From Entophlyctis helioformis (Eukaryota; Chytridiomycota; Chytridiomycetes; Chytridiales; Chytriomycetaceae), in NCBI GenBank assembly GCA_025526915.1, contig JAHLKH010000047.1, positions 62,001-126,000 on the forward strand: a DNA stretch of 64,000 bases. The letters are read 5' to 3'. The notes under the pieces are model-generated. The model was not told the origin of the DNA and did no database searches. It was given only the letters and a program-made list of their open reading frames with translations. Of this stretch, positions 21,593 through 33,471 are shown in pieces (position 1 is the stretch's first letter; each line of letters opens with the position of its first letter). The position numbers and the translations under genes are program-made.

Positions 21593-24500
21593 TGCTGTGT
21601 ATCCAGACTGACGCTCTCTTCTGGCTGGCCTGCTGCACTGCAGAGCACCAACATGCAGTTCTTTGGCGCTCAGACGCTGTACAACAAGCTGTCCAACTCG
21701 TGGTGCGTGCCAGGCTTGCGCTTGCGCTTGCTGCATCTGCATCTGCATCTGCATGTACACGCATGCGGCGACTCACACTGCGCTGGCAGGCAGACCTTTC
21801 CTGCTGGCGACGTCGCTGCCTTCCAGGATGAGATCCTCGCTTGTCTCGCCACCGCCAGCCATTCGCCGAATGGCCCGTGGTTCGTGGTCGCCAAGATATC
21901 TCAAGTGGCAAGTCTCGTCTCGCCTCGCCTTGTCCTTCTCTGCTGCTGATCGCACCGTGCCGATCTGTCAGTCTCCCACTTGAACTGACACTGCCCGGGG
22001 ATACGTACAGATTGTCGCTCTGGTGCTGCGATCGCACCTCGATGGCCCGATGCACGACCCGCTTCGCGCCATCATCACCATGCTGGTGGGCCAGATGACC
22101 GATGCGCAGTCGGTCGGCTCGCTTGACCGGGCAGCCTTCTTTACCAAAACAGCGCTCGAAGTCATGGCGCTTGTGCCGGAAGAGTCGATCAAGCTGGAGC
22201 TGACCGAAGCCCAAAAGTATGCACGCTGTGCCGCGCATCCGCTGACTTGGATGTCGGCTGTTGTTGCAGGGTGTGTGTGTGTGTGTGTGGTGCTGACACG
22301 CACGCTTTGGCGAATCGCTCAGGAACAAGGTGTTTGCGGATGTCGGCTCGCTTTCTATTTCGTGTACCGAGTTCTCGATGGGCCTGTGCAGCCATCCCGA
22401 CGCGTCTGTGCGCAAACTGGCTGTGCGGAGTCTGGCTGCCTGGGTGCAGCACGGCTCGATCCCTGTCGAGTGCGTTTCAGTGTAGCTGTTAGGGCAACTC
22501 GCGATCCATGGCGACTCACTCTATTCTGTGGACAGCAACCTCATGTCCGTGTTGCGGCATATGCTTGGCCAGCTCGACAGCGTGCTCGACTTTGACGCGA
22601 CGGCTGATGTTGTCATTGAGATTCTCGGCGACAAGCGGCTGAGGCGTGTCGAGGACACTGTGTGTAAGATTGCGCTCTCTGGCCTTACCTCGCCTCCAAT
22701 GAGATCCAAGCTTCGCGAAGCCATCGCAGGTCGGTGCTGTTATCTAGCTCTCGGGTGTGACTTGATTGACCACAGCATGGCATGGCGGCTAACCTGCTGT
22801 CCACAGACGAAGACGAGCCGACGGTGCGGTCCATCAGCAAGCTTCTGGCTGAGCTGGGCGAGAACAATACCGAGTTCTTTGTCAGGCATCTGCTCTCGCA
22901 GCCGGTACAGGACTGTCTGGACATGCTTCTTGAGACCGCCTCGTTCCCTGGCTACTACGGTGTCGACCAAGACGTCACGTACGTACCATCTGGCCATTGC
23001 CACAGCGCGATTGTTCGCCACTGACACAGCTGCCAACAGAGAGCTGTCGTTTTACTTTTGGTTCTTATTCGAAGAGACCTGCCGCGACACGAGCCTGCTC
23101 TTCTCGCCCGCAGACACGCCCGAAACCCACGCATCCAAGACCGCGTTCGTGGCCCGGCTCTTTGAACGGCTGCTTGAAAACCTGTGTGCGCAAGTGCGTC
23201 TGCCGCCGCCGTCTGTTTGGAGCACCTGGAAGCCCGACACCCGCGACCGGTTCCGAGTCCACCGTCGCGAGTGCGCCGATGCCCTCCTCCACTGCTTCTA
23301 CACGCTCCAGGACCGCGCGCTCCAGCTTGTCATTGATGCGCTCTTGCAAAGCGTTGCACAAAAGAGCGGCAGCCCTGGGCCGCACGACGTGGTGGATATC
23401 GAAGCGCTCGTGTTTGCCGTCAAGGCGTTCCATGAGAGTGTGGACGTGAGCGAGGCAACGCATCTCGTGCGGCTGGTGCAGGTCCAGACGCTGCAGTCTA
23501 TTGATGCACTCTGCCGCGACTGGGACCCAATGTCCCAGCTGCGTAACACTGTTCTTGCGTTCCTTGGTACGCGCACTTGTCGTTGTGGTGACTGGCGATG
23601 ATCTGGCTCGCTGACACGCTGGCTGACACGCTGGATTGTTGATGGACGCAGGGAGCTATGCAGAGTGGCTTGCACAGCACCTCGAGTACCTGTCGTCCTC
23701 GTTTGATTTCGTGCTCGCGAGTCTGACCAACCGGCTTGCGTCCATGGCCGCCGCGTCTGCTCTCTGCGAGATCTGCGACTCGTGCCGCATCTCGCTTGCC
23801 TCGCATGCCGACCAGGTCATCAACGCCTGTCTGGCCGTCCTGCCTGCCACCGAGGTATGCATGCCGATCGCACTGCCTGCTTTGGATGTGTTGCATAGCG
23901 GCTGACGTGGTGTCATCTACAGCCCGCAGCACGAGGCAAGATTATACAGTCGCTGGCGACGGTTATCCAGGCGCTGCCGCCCGACGCAGCGAGCCCGCGT
24001 CTAGGCATGGTTGTTCGCGGTATCCTGGACGAGACGCGCGCCATTGTGCACCAAGCCGAGTCTGTAAGCATGCCCCACTCGTTGCCGCCTGTCTGCTGCC
24101 ATGGTCGCTATCGACGCTGACAACCCGACAACGTGCCGAGCAGAGCGGCGACCCAGCGTCGCACAAGGCAGCCATCCTGGTCCAGCTCGGGTACCTCAAG
24201 TCCTGTTGTCGCGGTGCAAGCCCCGTCGGCGTCTCTGTCGCCGCGTTGGTTGATCTCGTCGACCCGCCGCACATGCCCGCCACACCAGACGAGGCGGTCC
24301 TCGGCGCCGACCTCTCGCAAACGCTGCAGTCCATCGCGGCCCTCTGGTCGGCCGACGACGAAACGGTGTCGGCCGTGTGCCAAGTCGTCAACGAGATCTC
24401 GCGGTCGCGGCTGTCGCTGCTTGCTGCCGAGGGCGACGGGCTCCTTGGCTTCTTTGTCACGGCCGTCCGCAGCGAGCCGCGAGCGTGTGTGCTCAAGACG

Positions 24501-25540
24501 CTCGCGGTGTACTCGGAGTACCTGTCGACGCTTGAAGGCGGGCTTGGCAGTGGCGGCGGCAGTGGTGGCGGTAGTGGTGGTGGGAGACTGGCTGATGCGC
24601 GGCTCGGCCCGGTGTTTGTCGACGTCTGCAATAGCGTTGTTGGGCGGTTCGCGTCGCTGAGTTACATGGAAGACAATCCGGATGTCGTGCACGAGTTTCT
24701 CAAGTTCCTGCACAAGGTATGCGTGGCTGTCTGGCTGTCTGGCTGCTCGTGCTGTGGATGCATGGAAGGTGTCGATTGGCTGGATAGCGACTGACGCACT
24801 CGTGGCACAGTACATGACGCAGCATGGCGCGGTGATCGTGAGTGTGGATCCTGCGTTCAGGCAGAGCGTGTTCTCGACGGTGTTTATGCACGGGATTGAG
24901 TTGCAAGAGCGGCTGGCTGTGACTGCCACGCTGGAGTTTCTGGTGAGTCCTGCAGTCCTAATCCTCTCGGGATAATGTCCAACATGGCTGACGCGACTGG
25001 TGGTGCAGCGCGACTTTCTGGGTCTTGGGCACGAGGCGTCTGTGGTCGCCAGCGTCGTGAATGGCGTGCTCGCATCCACGGGCGTGCAGCTCATCCGCAG
25101 CCTGCTTCAGGTACGCAGCCGTCATCGCTCGTGATGGAGGTGACTGTCTTGTGCGGCTGACACTCGTCATGCATGACAGGCGCTTGGAGGACGACAGCCG
25201 CGCAGTCTGGCAGACAAGATCGCCGAGCCGCTGTTCCAGTTTGTGACCAAGTACCCGACCGAGGCGCGCCAAGGCCTGTCCGAGTGTCTCGCTGTTCCTG
25301 GATTCCCGAGTGCGCGATTGACGGACGCGGACAAGGCAGACTTTATCAAGGCGTGCACCGGGTAAGGCTGCTCGGCGTTTTATGCTACGTGCGGCTGCTG
25401 TCTCTGCTGTGCATGTGTTGACGGTGCTTAACGGTGCGTGGTGCTGCAGGACGCGGCGCATGAAGGCGTTCCGAGACAGCGTGCAGGCGTTTGCCGCCAA
25501 GTGCTGGGGCGTGACGCTGAGCATGTCGTCCAAGTGGTAG
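21309..25540 (+). CDS. Importin-beta family nuclear transport receptor (importin-13/transportin-3 type)
   Basis: A karyopherin-beta that carries cargo through nuclear pores under Ran control. I placed sixteen exons with consistent phases: 21309-21344, 21420-21545, 21644-21702, 21790-21907, 22011-22216, 22323-22469, 22536-22729, 22807-22978, 23040-23566, 23652-23854, 23923-24063, 24144-24716, 24811-24942, 25009-25110, 25180-25361 and 25450-25540. They total 1,002 residues, a normal length for the family. The N-terminus matches the importin N-terminal domain (FFGAQTLYNKLSNSW), followed by continuous HEAT helices and a family-typical ELSFYFWFLFEE block. Intron 2 is GC...AG. Intron 4 could start at GTGGCA or GCAAGT, differing by one residue. 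A Gly/Ser linker (about 24540-24590) interrupts one HEAT repeat. Which karyopherin it is, among importin-13, transportin-3 and Kap122 relatives, is not settled. Confidence 0.88.
21546..21643 (+). other. GC...AG intron in the importin gene
   Basis: GAG is followed by GCAAGC and the acceptor is CTGCAG before AGCACC. The join keeps LLKSE|STNMQFFGAQT; the GT sites downstream shift the frame. Confidence 0.8.
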
Positions 25541-25547
25541 TCTGTAG

Positions 25548-27280
<1,733 letters not shown>

Positions 27281-27351
27281 TCTGTGCCACCGTCGCTGTC
27301 CCTGGATCTCTTCTGATGGCTTTCGGCCGTGGTGATGATGCGCCAGACGCG

Positions 27352-27357
27352 AATAAA
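27352..27357 (+). terminator. AATAAA polyadenylation signal after proline iminopeptidase
   Basis: A canonical AATAAA lies 71 bp past the stop codon. Confidence 0.5.
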
Positions 27358-27644
27358 GTCGTGGAAAAACATTGCTGTATGTATTGAGCCTTTGTTGATG
27401 TGTAATTTGAATGGCCAGCATCGCTGCTTGCCAGCTGGCCGCGGGTCTCTCTCTCTCGCTCTCTCTTGCCTTGATTCATCGGTCGATCCGCCTCTGTATC
27501 TGTACTGCGTCTGCTACTACTACTACTGCTACGTCTACTGCTGCTGCTGCTGCTGGCTGGCTGGCTGGAAAGCTGAATGTCTGGCTAGTGTCGAGGTCGT
27601 GGGCTGTGGTGGGTGATAATGGGCGAGCCAGAAACGCGCTGTTA

Positions 27645-29563
27645 CTAAAACAGGTACTCGTCATTGTTGGCGGCCTGCGATTCGACCTGGAACCGCGAGC
27701 TTGTAAAGTTGACAAAATGGCTAAACTGCCCCGAGTCCGTGTCCTTGTTGTTGACGTTCTTGGCCTGGAACGTCTCGGTGGCCGACGCCGCGTCCAGCCG
27801 CATCCGCTTGCCGGCAAACGTGTTGGTCCGCGTCTCGGGCTTCTCCTTGAACGGCACATTATTCGTCAGCATCATCTGCTTGACGGCGTCGCGCAGCTCG
27901 CGCTCCTCCATCATGCTCTTCCTGTCCGTGTTGCCGCGTTTCTTGATGGGCTTGAACCCGGCATCCTCGTCGCCCGATGCAGCCGTCTTGGGCTGTGTCT
28001 GACTCCGCGCTCGCAGCACAATCACGACGGTGATGGCTCCGAGTATGAGTGCGCCGACGACCACCACCGACACCACAATGATGGTCATGCGCGTCGAGTC
28101 GCCGCTCGTGTCCGTGGTTGCTGGCGACGACTTGCGCGCAAAGAAGGACGACAGCAGCTTGAAGAGCGTCGAGTCTGTTGCATCCGAGATCGAGTCGACG
28201 TAGTAGAAGCCTGTGTTTGCTGGAACGTTGGGTCCGCCTGCCCAGTACGTCCATCCAAGCCAGACGTCCGAGTTGTCGTCAAAGTAGCTCAGATACGAGC
28301 CCAGCAGGTTTCGGCAGGAGCTGTCGTCCCAGTTGACCGCTGGATGCATTCCAAGATCAACCAATTCCAAGTGCATCGTGGGGGAGCTGTGAGTGACGCG
28401 GTTCATCCCACAAGCGACGCGATGGTGGCTGGTGGTACGTACAAAAGGCAGACAGGAACGCTGTCTTGCGATTGGTGCGCAGCCATGTTGTGGTGTTGCT
28501 CAGAGTGGACGCGATCTTGGTGCAGGTGCCAAACGTGGGCGATCCATCCGCTGTAAAGTACTGGAACAGCAATCAGCGCATGCGTCCCAGCCGTTCGAGG
28601 GCAATGCCAGTCAGCAAAACCACCGCAAAGACACGCGTGCATGAGAATGCGCAACGAGCGTACTTGTTGCATGTCAAACGCAAAGTTGTTGTCGGTGATC
28701 TGTGCCATGATATCGCCATTTGTGCAGGGCCATTGCCACGTTTCAGCTCGGCTGCCCTGACCGGACGGCACAAGGATCTTGTTTGTTGCACCAGCAAGGC
28801 GGATGGCAGTAATAGCCTTGTCGACGTACGGGAACCACTGAGACGGCAATGGGCAGCAGATGGTTCGGATCGCACGGTTAGCAGACAGATCACAGCAGCG
28901 CCAGAACAATGGCGCGCAGCCAACGTCTGCACTCACCAGCTGCGAGTCTGTGCATCCATTGGTGCGCATATCAGGCGCATTCATCAGCCCAAACCATACA
29001 GACGGATTGTTCTTGTACTGCGTCGCAATCTGGCTCCACAGATTACCAAACGCATTGGCACTAGCGCCGCCATTGGCCAGACTAACGCCATTAAACGTTG
29101 CATTGTTGTGGATATCAATAATGGCGACACCCGATGCCGCCACATACGCAATCGCCGCGTCGAGCTTGGCCAGAAACGTCGTCGACAGCGCGCCGTTGAG
29201 ACCCGGCTGGATACTCTCCCACAGGATCGGGAACCGGAACGCGTTGGCTCCCTTGGAGATGAGACGCGCAACGACGTTTGAGTTTGGGAGCTGCGGATTG
29301 GCTGGAATCTCGAGACCGGTCTGGCTGACACCCGTGTAGTTGACTCCTGCGGCTGCCGCTTGGCTGCTCAACAGGCCGACTGCGGCGGCGAGTGCGACCA
29401 ATAGGGACTGCCGGTTCGAGATACGTATAGTGTCGTGTGGAGTGTGTCGTGTGGAGTGCGGAGTGTTTGTTGTATCGAGCGGACAAGAGGCCGGTGGGTG
29501 ATGCGCATTGGCCAAGCGGTCGGGCGGACAAGGGTGGCGACGCGGCGGAAGGTGTCGGTACAT
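27645..29563 (-). CDS. GH5-like membrane protein with degenerate active site (predicted pseudo-glycosidase)
   Basis: A (beta/alpha)8 cellulase-like fold of family GH5 with a C-terminal membrane anchor. Exons are 29563-28937, 28837-28664, 28560-28439 and 28386-27645 (554 residues). Fold motifs remain: FRFPILWE, IIDIHN, WFGLMN and SDVWLGWTYWAGG. The catalytic acid/base Glu of the usual NEP motif is Ala (LMNAPD). The nucleophile Glu of the usual TEFG-type motif is also Ala (AFLSAFC), and the active-site His before QY is Gln (DMQQY). A transmembrane helix (IIVVSVVVVGALILGAITVVIVL) precedes a ~115-residue cytosolic tail. A hydrophobic N-terminal segment serves as signal or anchor. The start Met is uncertain, as no ATG lies close to the hydrophobic segment. 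The last donor could be GTACGT or GTACCA; only the latter keeps frame. Confidence 0.78.
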
Positions 29564-30143
29564 GGCGTCAAAACGCGTGTGCCGAGTCGTTTGTTGTGTT
29601 GCATTGTCGTGCGGGGCGATGCGATGGCAAGTCATGCCATGCCAGAACATCCAGAGAGCCAGCGCAGATGTGCGTGCGTGTATCCGACAAGCAGGTAAAG
29701 ACAAGGCCGACGTGTTAGTAGAGGGGCTCTCGTGTCTGACAGCAGCCCCGAGGCGAGACACTGCAGGAAGGCGTACGTTGTGGCTTTTGCGGACCATTCT
29801 TTGGATAGCGGGCCGCGACGTATGCTGCTTCGCGCCTTTGTGTTGTGCGGTGATGTTTCGGAAGCCGGCGAGCGTGATACTCGATGAGCGCGGATCTGCC
29901 CGACGATGCTAGGTGTGGACGATGCTGGGCGTGGGACGATGCAGCTGGCGGCGCTGTCGTCGAGGGTCGAGCCTGCCGTCTGTGCTGGTGCTGATATCAC
30001 AGTGGCACGCACGCGTGAGCTGGTGTTGACGTCGAGGGTGAGTTGCCGACGTGCGACGCAGCAGGTGGGGGTTCTCTCGCGCGAAATGGTGACACGAGCG
30101 CGCGGAGCAGCTCGCGAAATACATACGAGGATGGCATGACGTC
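29564..30143. other. 580-bp divergent intergenic region
   Basis: It separates the GH5-like gene from the small membrane-protein gene. There is no recognisable gene. I saw no clear repeat or TATA element. Confidence 0.4.
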
Positions 30144-30713
30144 ATGGACAAGGCTGTGATTGGCTGGCTTGCGAGCCCTCGCGAGGTGCTGGCACTGCGC
30201 CTTTGCCTGTCAGCAGCAACGGCGGTGACGCAAGCAACAACACCTGTCGTCTCGCTGGAGCAATGCAGACAAGGAACAAGTCACATCCAGGCACTGATCG
30301 GTCTCCTGATCCTCCTCGACTTTATCGCCTTTGCCTGCTTTGGCGCGTCGATGATGGCCGACGGTCCTGTTGGCACGATTGCGCATGTCAACCACCTCGC
30401 CCTGCAGCAGATCTCGTTCAGCTGTGGCGGTCTGCACATGGTGAGATGCGTTGCCGCATGGTGACCTTGTGGTTGGCGTGGTGCTGACGCCGTCTGTGCA
30501 TGTCTGGCAGGTTGGCGAGACGGTCGCCTTTGAGATGATTGCCGGCCAGTTCCGCAAGCACTCGAGCGGCGGCAGCGACAAGGGCAAACGCCAGCGCGCT
30601 CCAGGTTGCGAACAGCGTGAGTGCCACCCGCTCGGAAAATGCCTCCGCGACGACTTTGTGTCCACGCACTTGTGCCCACGGCTTGCATCGCCATCAACGG
30701 CACAGGCCGTTAG
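30144..30713 (+). CDS. Small hypothetical protein with one hydrophobic helix
   Basis: The best model is 30144-30440, 30511-30616 and 30706-30713, about 136 residues. The first intron has a good acceptor with a CTGAC motif; the second donor is GTGAGT. A hydrophobic stretch (LIGLLILLDFIAFACFGASM) suggests one transmembrane helix, and the C-terminus is Lys/Arg-rich. I do not recognise a family. Without the second intron the frame runs into the downstream F-box/ankyrin gene, so a joint gene cannot be excluded. Confidence 0.4.
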
Positions 30714-30747
30714 GCGGCGGGGAGAATGCCGCTCCGGGCTTGGCTTC

Positions 30748-31850
30748 ATGACCAACAACAACGGCAGTGCACGGGCAGCCATGGCCGTCCGCAGACCGCA
30801 TCCACCCCGAGCTGTCAAGCGGCCGCCGTCACCCCCCGTTGGCAGCAGCAGCAGCAGCAGCAAAGTGGCAGCCGGCCAGCAGCCGCCGCCGCTGCCATTC
30901 GGCCGTTCGGAATGGGACGGACTGCCGGCAGAGCTTAAAATCATGGTCCTCAAGGCGGCCGGCCCGCTTACGCAGTTCCTGTGCGGCATGCTCGGCGAGC
31001 AGGGCCAGCTGAGCAGTGCGGCCGTCCAGGCCATCTGGGCCGACGTCATCGCTCTCGATTGGGCCGGCGACTTGCACCTGCTGCCGCACATTGACCTGTC
31101 CGCCAATGACGACGGCAACGGCGCCATGACACGAGTCAAGTCCCGCTCGCTGTTCGCCCGGCTGTGCACCCGCTTCCCTGCCCAGGCCAGCGCCAGCAGC
31201 GACGACAGGGATCTCTTCAAGGCCGCCAACGCATTCAACGTTGACTTCTTTCACTCGCCATCCACGTTTGCCAAGCGATTCACCAACATCCCCATGCGCA
31301 ACGGCTGCTCGATCTGCTCGACTTTGCGAGTCCGATCGGCCTGGGCTGGTACGCCATCGTCTACGGCCATGCAGACCTGTTGCGCCACCTTGTCCAGCAC
31401 CACGGCGTGCGGTTACAGCGATTCGAGAATTTCTCGTATCACAGCGCCAGAGTGTGGGCTGCTCGCGGCGGCCACCTCGACATCCTGCGCATGCTGCACA
31501 AGGCGGGCAGCAACGACTTTTCCGACGAAGTCATGGACAGTGCAGCCAACTATGGGCAGCTGTCTGCGCTCGTCTGGCTGCACGAGCAGGGATTCGGGTG
31601 CTCGGCCAATGCCATGGACTATGCGGCCGAGCGCGGTCATATGGATGTCGTGCAGTGGCTGCATGCCAACCGCACCGAAGGGTGCACATATCGCGCCATC
31701 GACCTTGCGGCGGCAAGTGGCCATGCCGACATTGTCCAGTGGCTCCATGTGCACCGTGATGAGGGATACAGCGAGTTTGGCATGAGCAATGCTATCCGCA
31801 ACGGTCATGGCCACATTGTAGAGTGGCTGCGTGCTCGACCCCTTCAATAG
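30748..31850 (+). CDS. F-box-like plus ankyrin-repeat protein
   Basis: Probably a substrate adaptor of a ubiquitin ligase, by analogy with F-box/ankyrin proteins common in chytrids; that role is inferred. An intronless frame of about 367 residues. The N-terminal 50 residues are disordered and Ser/Pro-rich. An F-box-like helix set follows (WDGLPAELKIMVLKAAGPL). The second half has ankyrin-type repeats with the short chytrid spacing, e.g. GHLDILRMLHKAG, GHMDVVQWLHANR, GHADIVQWLHVHR and GHGHIVEWL. One base is missing near 31304: adding it restores RNGLLDLLDFASPIGLGWYA between the two halves. Confidence 0.75.
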
Positions 31851-31972
31851 ATACCGTCAGTAGTTCACTTGGTTCTTGCCGCGAGTTTCTGTGTGCGTTC
31901 TCCAACTAGAATCACGAGTCACATACAACTGCCGCACAGGGGCAGGCAGCCATCCAGGCAGCATTCATTCCA

Positions 31973-33439
31973 TCACCATTCAAAGTCGCAGTTGGCCTTG
32001 CTGAACAGATAGTCTTTGCCGTTGATATTCGCCACGCCATCCTTGAGAATCGTCTTCCACTTGTTCTTGACGCGCTGCACCTTTTCCCACTGGCAGAGCA
32101 CCAGGTGGTTGGTCTCGACATCCGCCTCGTCTTCATCATCATCATCGAGCTCCGAGCCAATGTCGCTCTCGCCCGTGCCGCCGCCTGTGCCACCGCCTGC
32201 GTCTGCCGCGCCACCTGCACCTGTTGCTGCCGAGCCGCCCGCTGCCGCTGTGGCTCCGTCCTCGTCGTCCTCGTCGTCATCATCGCCATTGTCGCCGTCG
32301 AGCTGTGCGATACGCTTGGACGGACGCGTACGGCGTGTTGCAGATGTGGACAGTGCACGCAGCAGCATCTCGTCGATTTCGCGTGTGCTCATGCTGTCGA
32401 TTGCTTGCTGAGACAGAACAGGCAGGCCCGGGTGGTGTGCTGTGGCTGCGGCCGTGGCCGTCGGTGCGGGGCCATTGTCGAGATCATCGTCGGCCGGACC
32501 GTCGTGCTGGGGAAGCTGGTAGCCAGACGCGGAGCCGTAGCCGTAGACGCCGCCATCCTGCACACAGCATCCATGTCAGCAACAGTCGTGGCAGCAAGAA
32601 AGCAAGCAGACGAGATGACGGCTTACATCCTTGACTAGCGGGTTGCCCGACGACGGGTAGTACTGGCCGGGATTGTTAAAGCCCGGGGCATTGGCTGCCA
32701 GGTACATCTGCGAGGTGGCCGGCTGCTGGGTGATGGCAATCGGCACGCCGGCACCAGCCGAGCCCAGGAGCGACGACGCCACAATAGGAGCAACGTGTGC
32801 GCCGGCGATCTTGGTCTCCCACGTCTGCATTCATGAGTGAGCATGACACGGACGGCCCACGCATGAGCAAGGCTGCAAGGCTGCAAGGCTGCAAGGCTGT
32901 GCAAAGGGAGGGGAGGAGTACCTGTTGCAACTCGGCCAGGACGTTGACGTCGAGGCCGGTCTCTGCAAACTTTTGCGACATTTTCTGGATGACATCGTCC
33001 ATGACCCATTGGTACACGGACGGCTGCAACACGTTCGGGGAATCGCGGTGTGAAGCGGTGTGTGAAGCGGTGTGATGCGATGCGACGCGAAGTGATGCGA
33101 AGCGACCAGGGTTTGCGCACGGCGAGGATAAAAGGCGATTTGCGCGCACGACGAGTTTCCATTTCCATCGAGATTGCGACGGAACAAGACGGCGGGGGCA
33201 GCACAGCACAGAGCGGCACGGCGGGCGAGGGGCGTGAGACGGTCAGCCGGGGTGTGCGGGCAGACAGACAGACAGGCGGCCTGATAGAGAGACAGACAGA
33301 TAGACAGACAGCCAGGCAGGCCGCACGAGGCGCAGGAGCAGCAGGCCGCCCCTGGCTTCGTGCGCCTCCAGCACGGCAGCACGGCAGCACACCCGCACGG
33401 CAGCACCGCACGCACCACCAAACTGTTGGCCGCCGACAT
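31973..33439 (-). CDS. TOA1: Transcription initiation factor IIA large subunit (alpha/beta)
   Basis: A general RNA polymerase II factor that stabilises TBP on the TATA box. Exons are 33439-33416, 33023-32922, 32824-32627 and 32557-31973, 302 residues. The N-terminal helical domain includes PSVYQWVMDDVIQKMSQKF and AELQQTWETKI. The central region is Gly/Pro/Ala-rich and acidic. The C-terminal beta-barrel has the signature LCQWEKVQRVKNKWKTILKD followed by GVANINGKDYLFSKANCDFEW at the very end. Intron 1 (388 bp) is long and repetitive. The start codon is only 32 bp from that of the divergent channel gene. The family call is certain; the short first exon is supported by phase and by the conserved VPSVY block. 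Confidence 0.95.
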
Positions 33440-33471
33440 TTTGAAAGCAGAGGCAGGATTCTTGAATTCAA
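33440..33471. promoter_or_regulatory. 32-bp gap between divergent start codons
   Basis: TFIIA (minus) and the channel gene (plus) start 32 bp apart, so their promoters must overlap each other's transcribed regions or one annotated start lies in a UTR. Confidence 0.45.
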
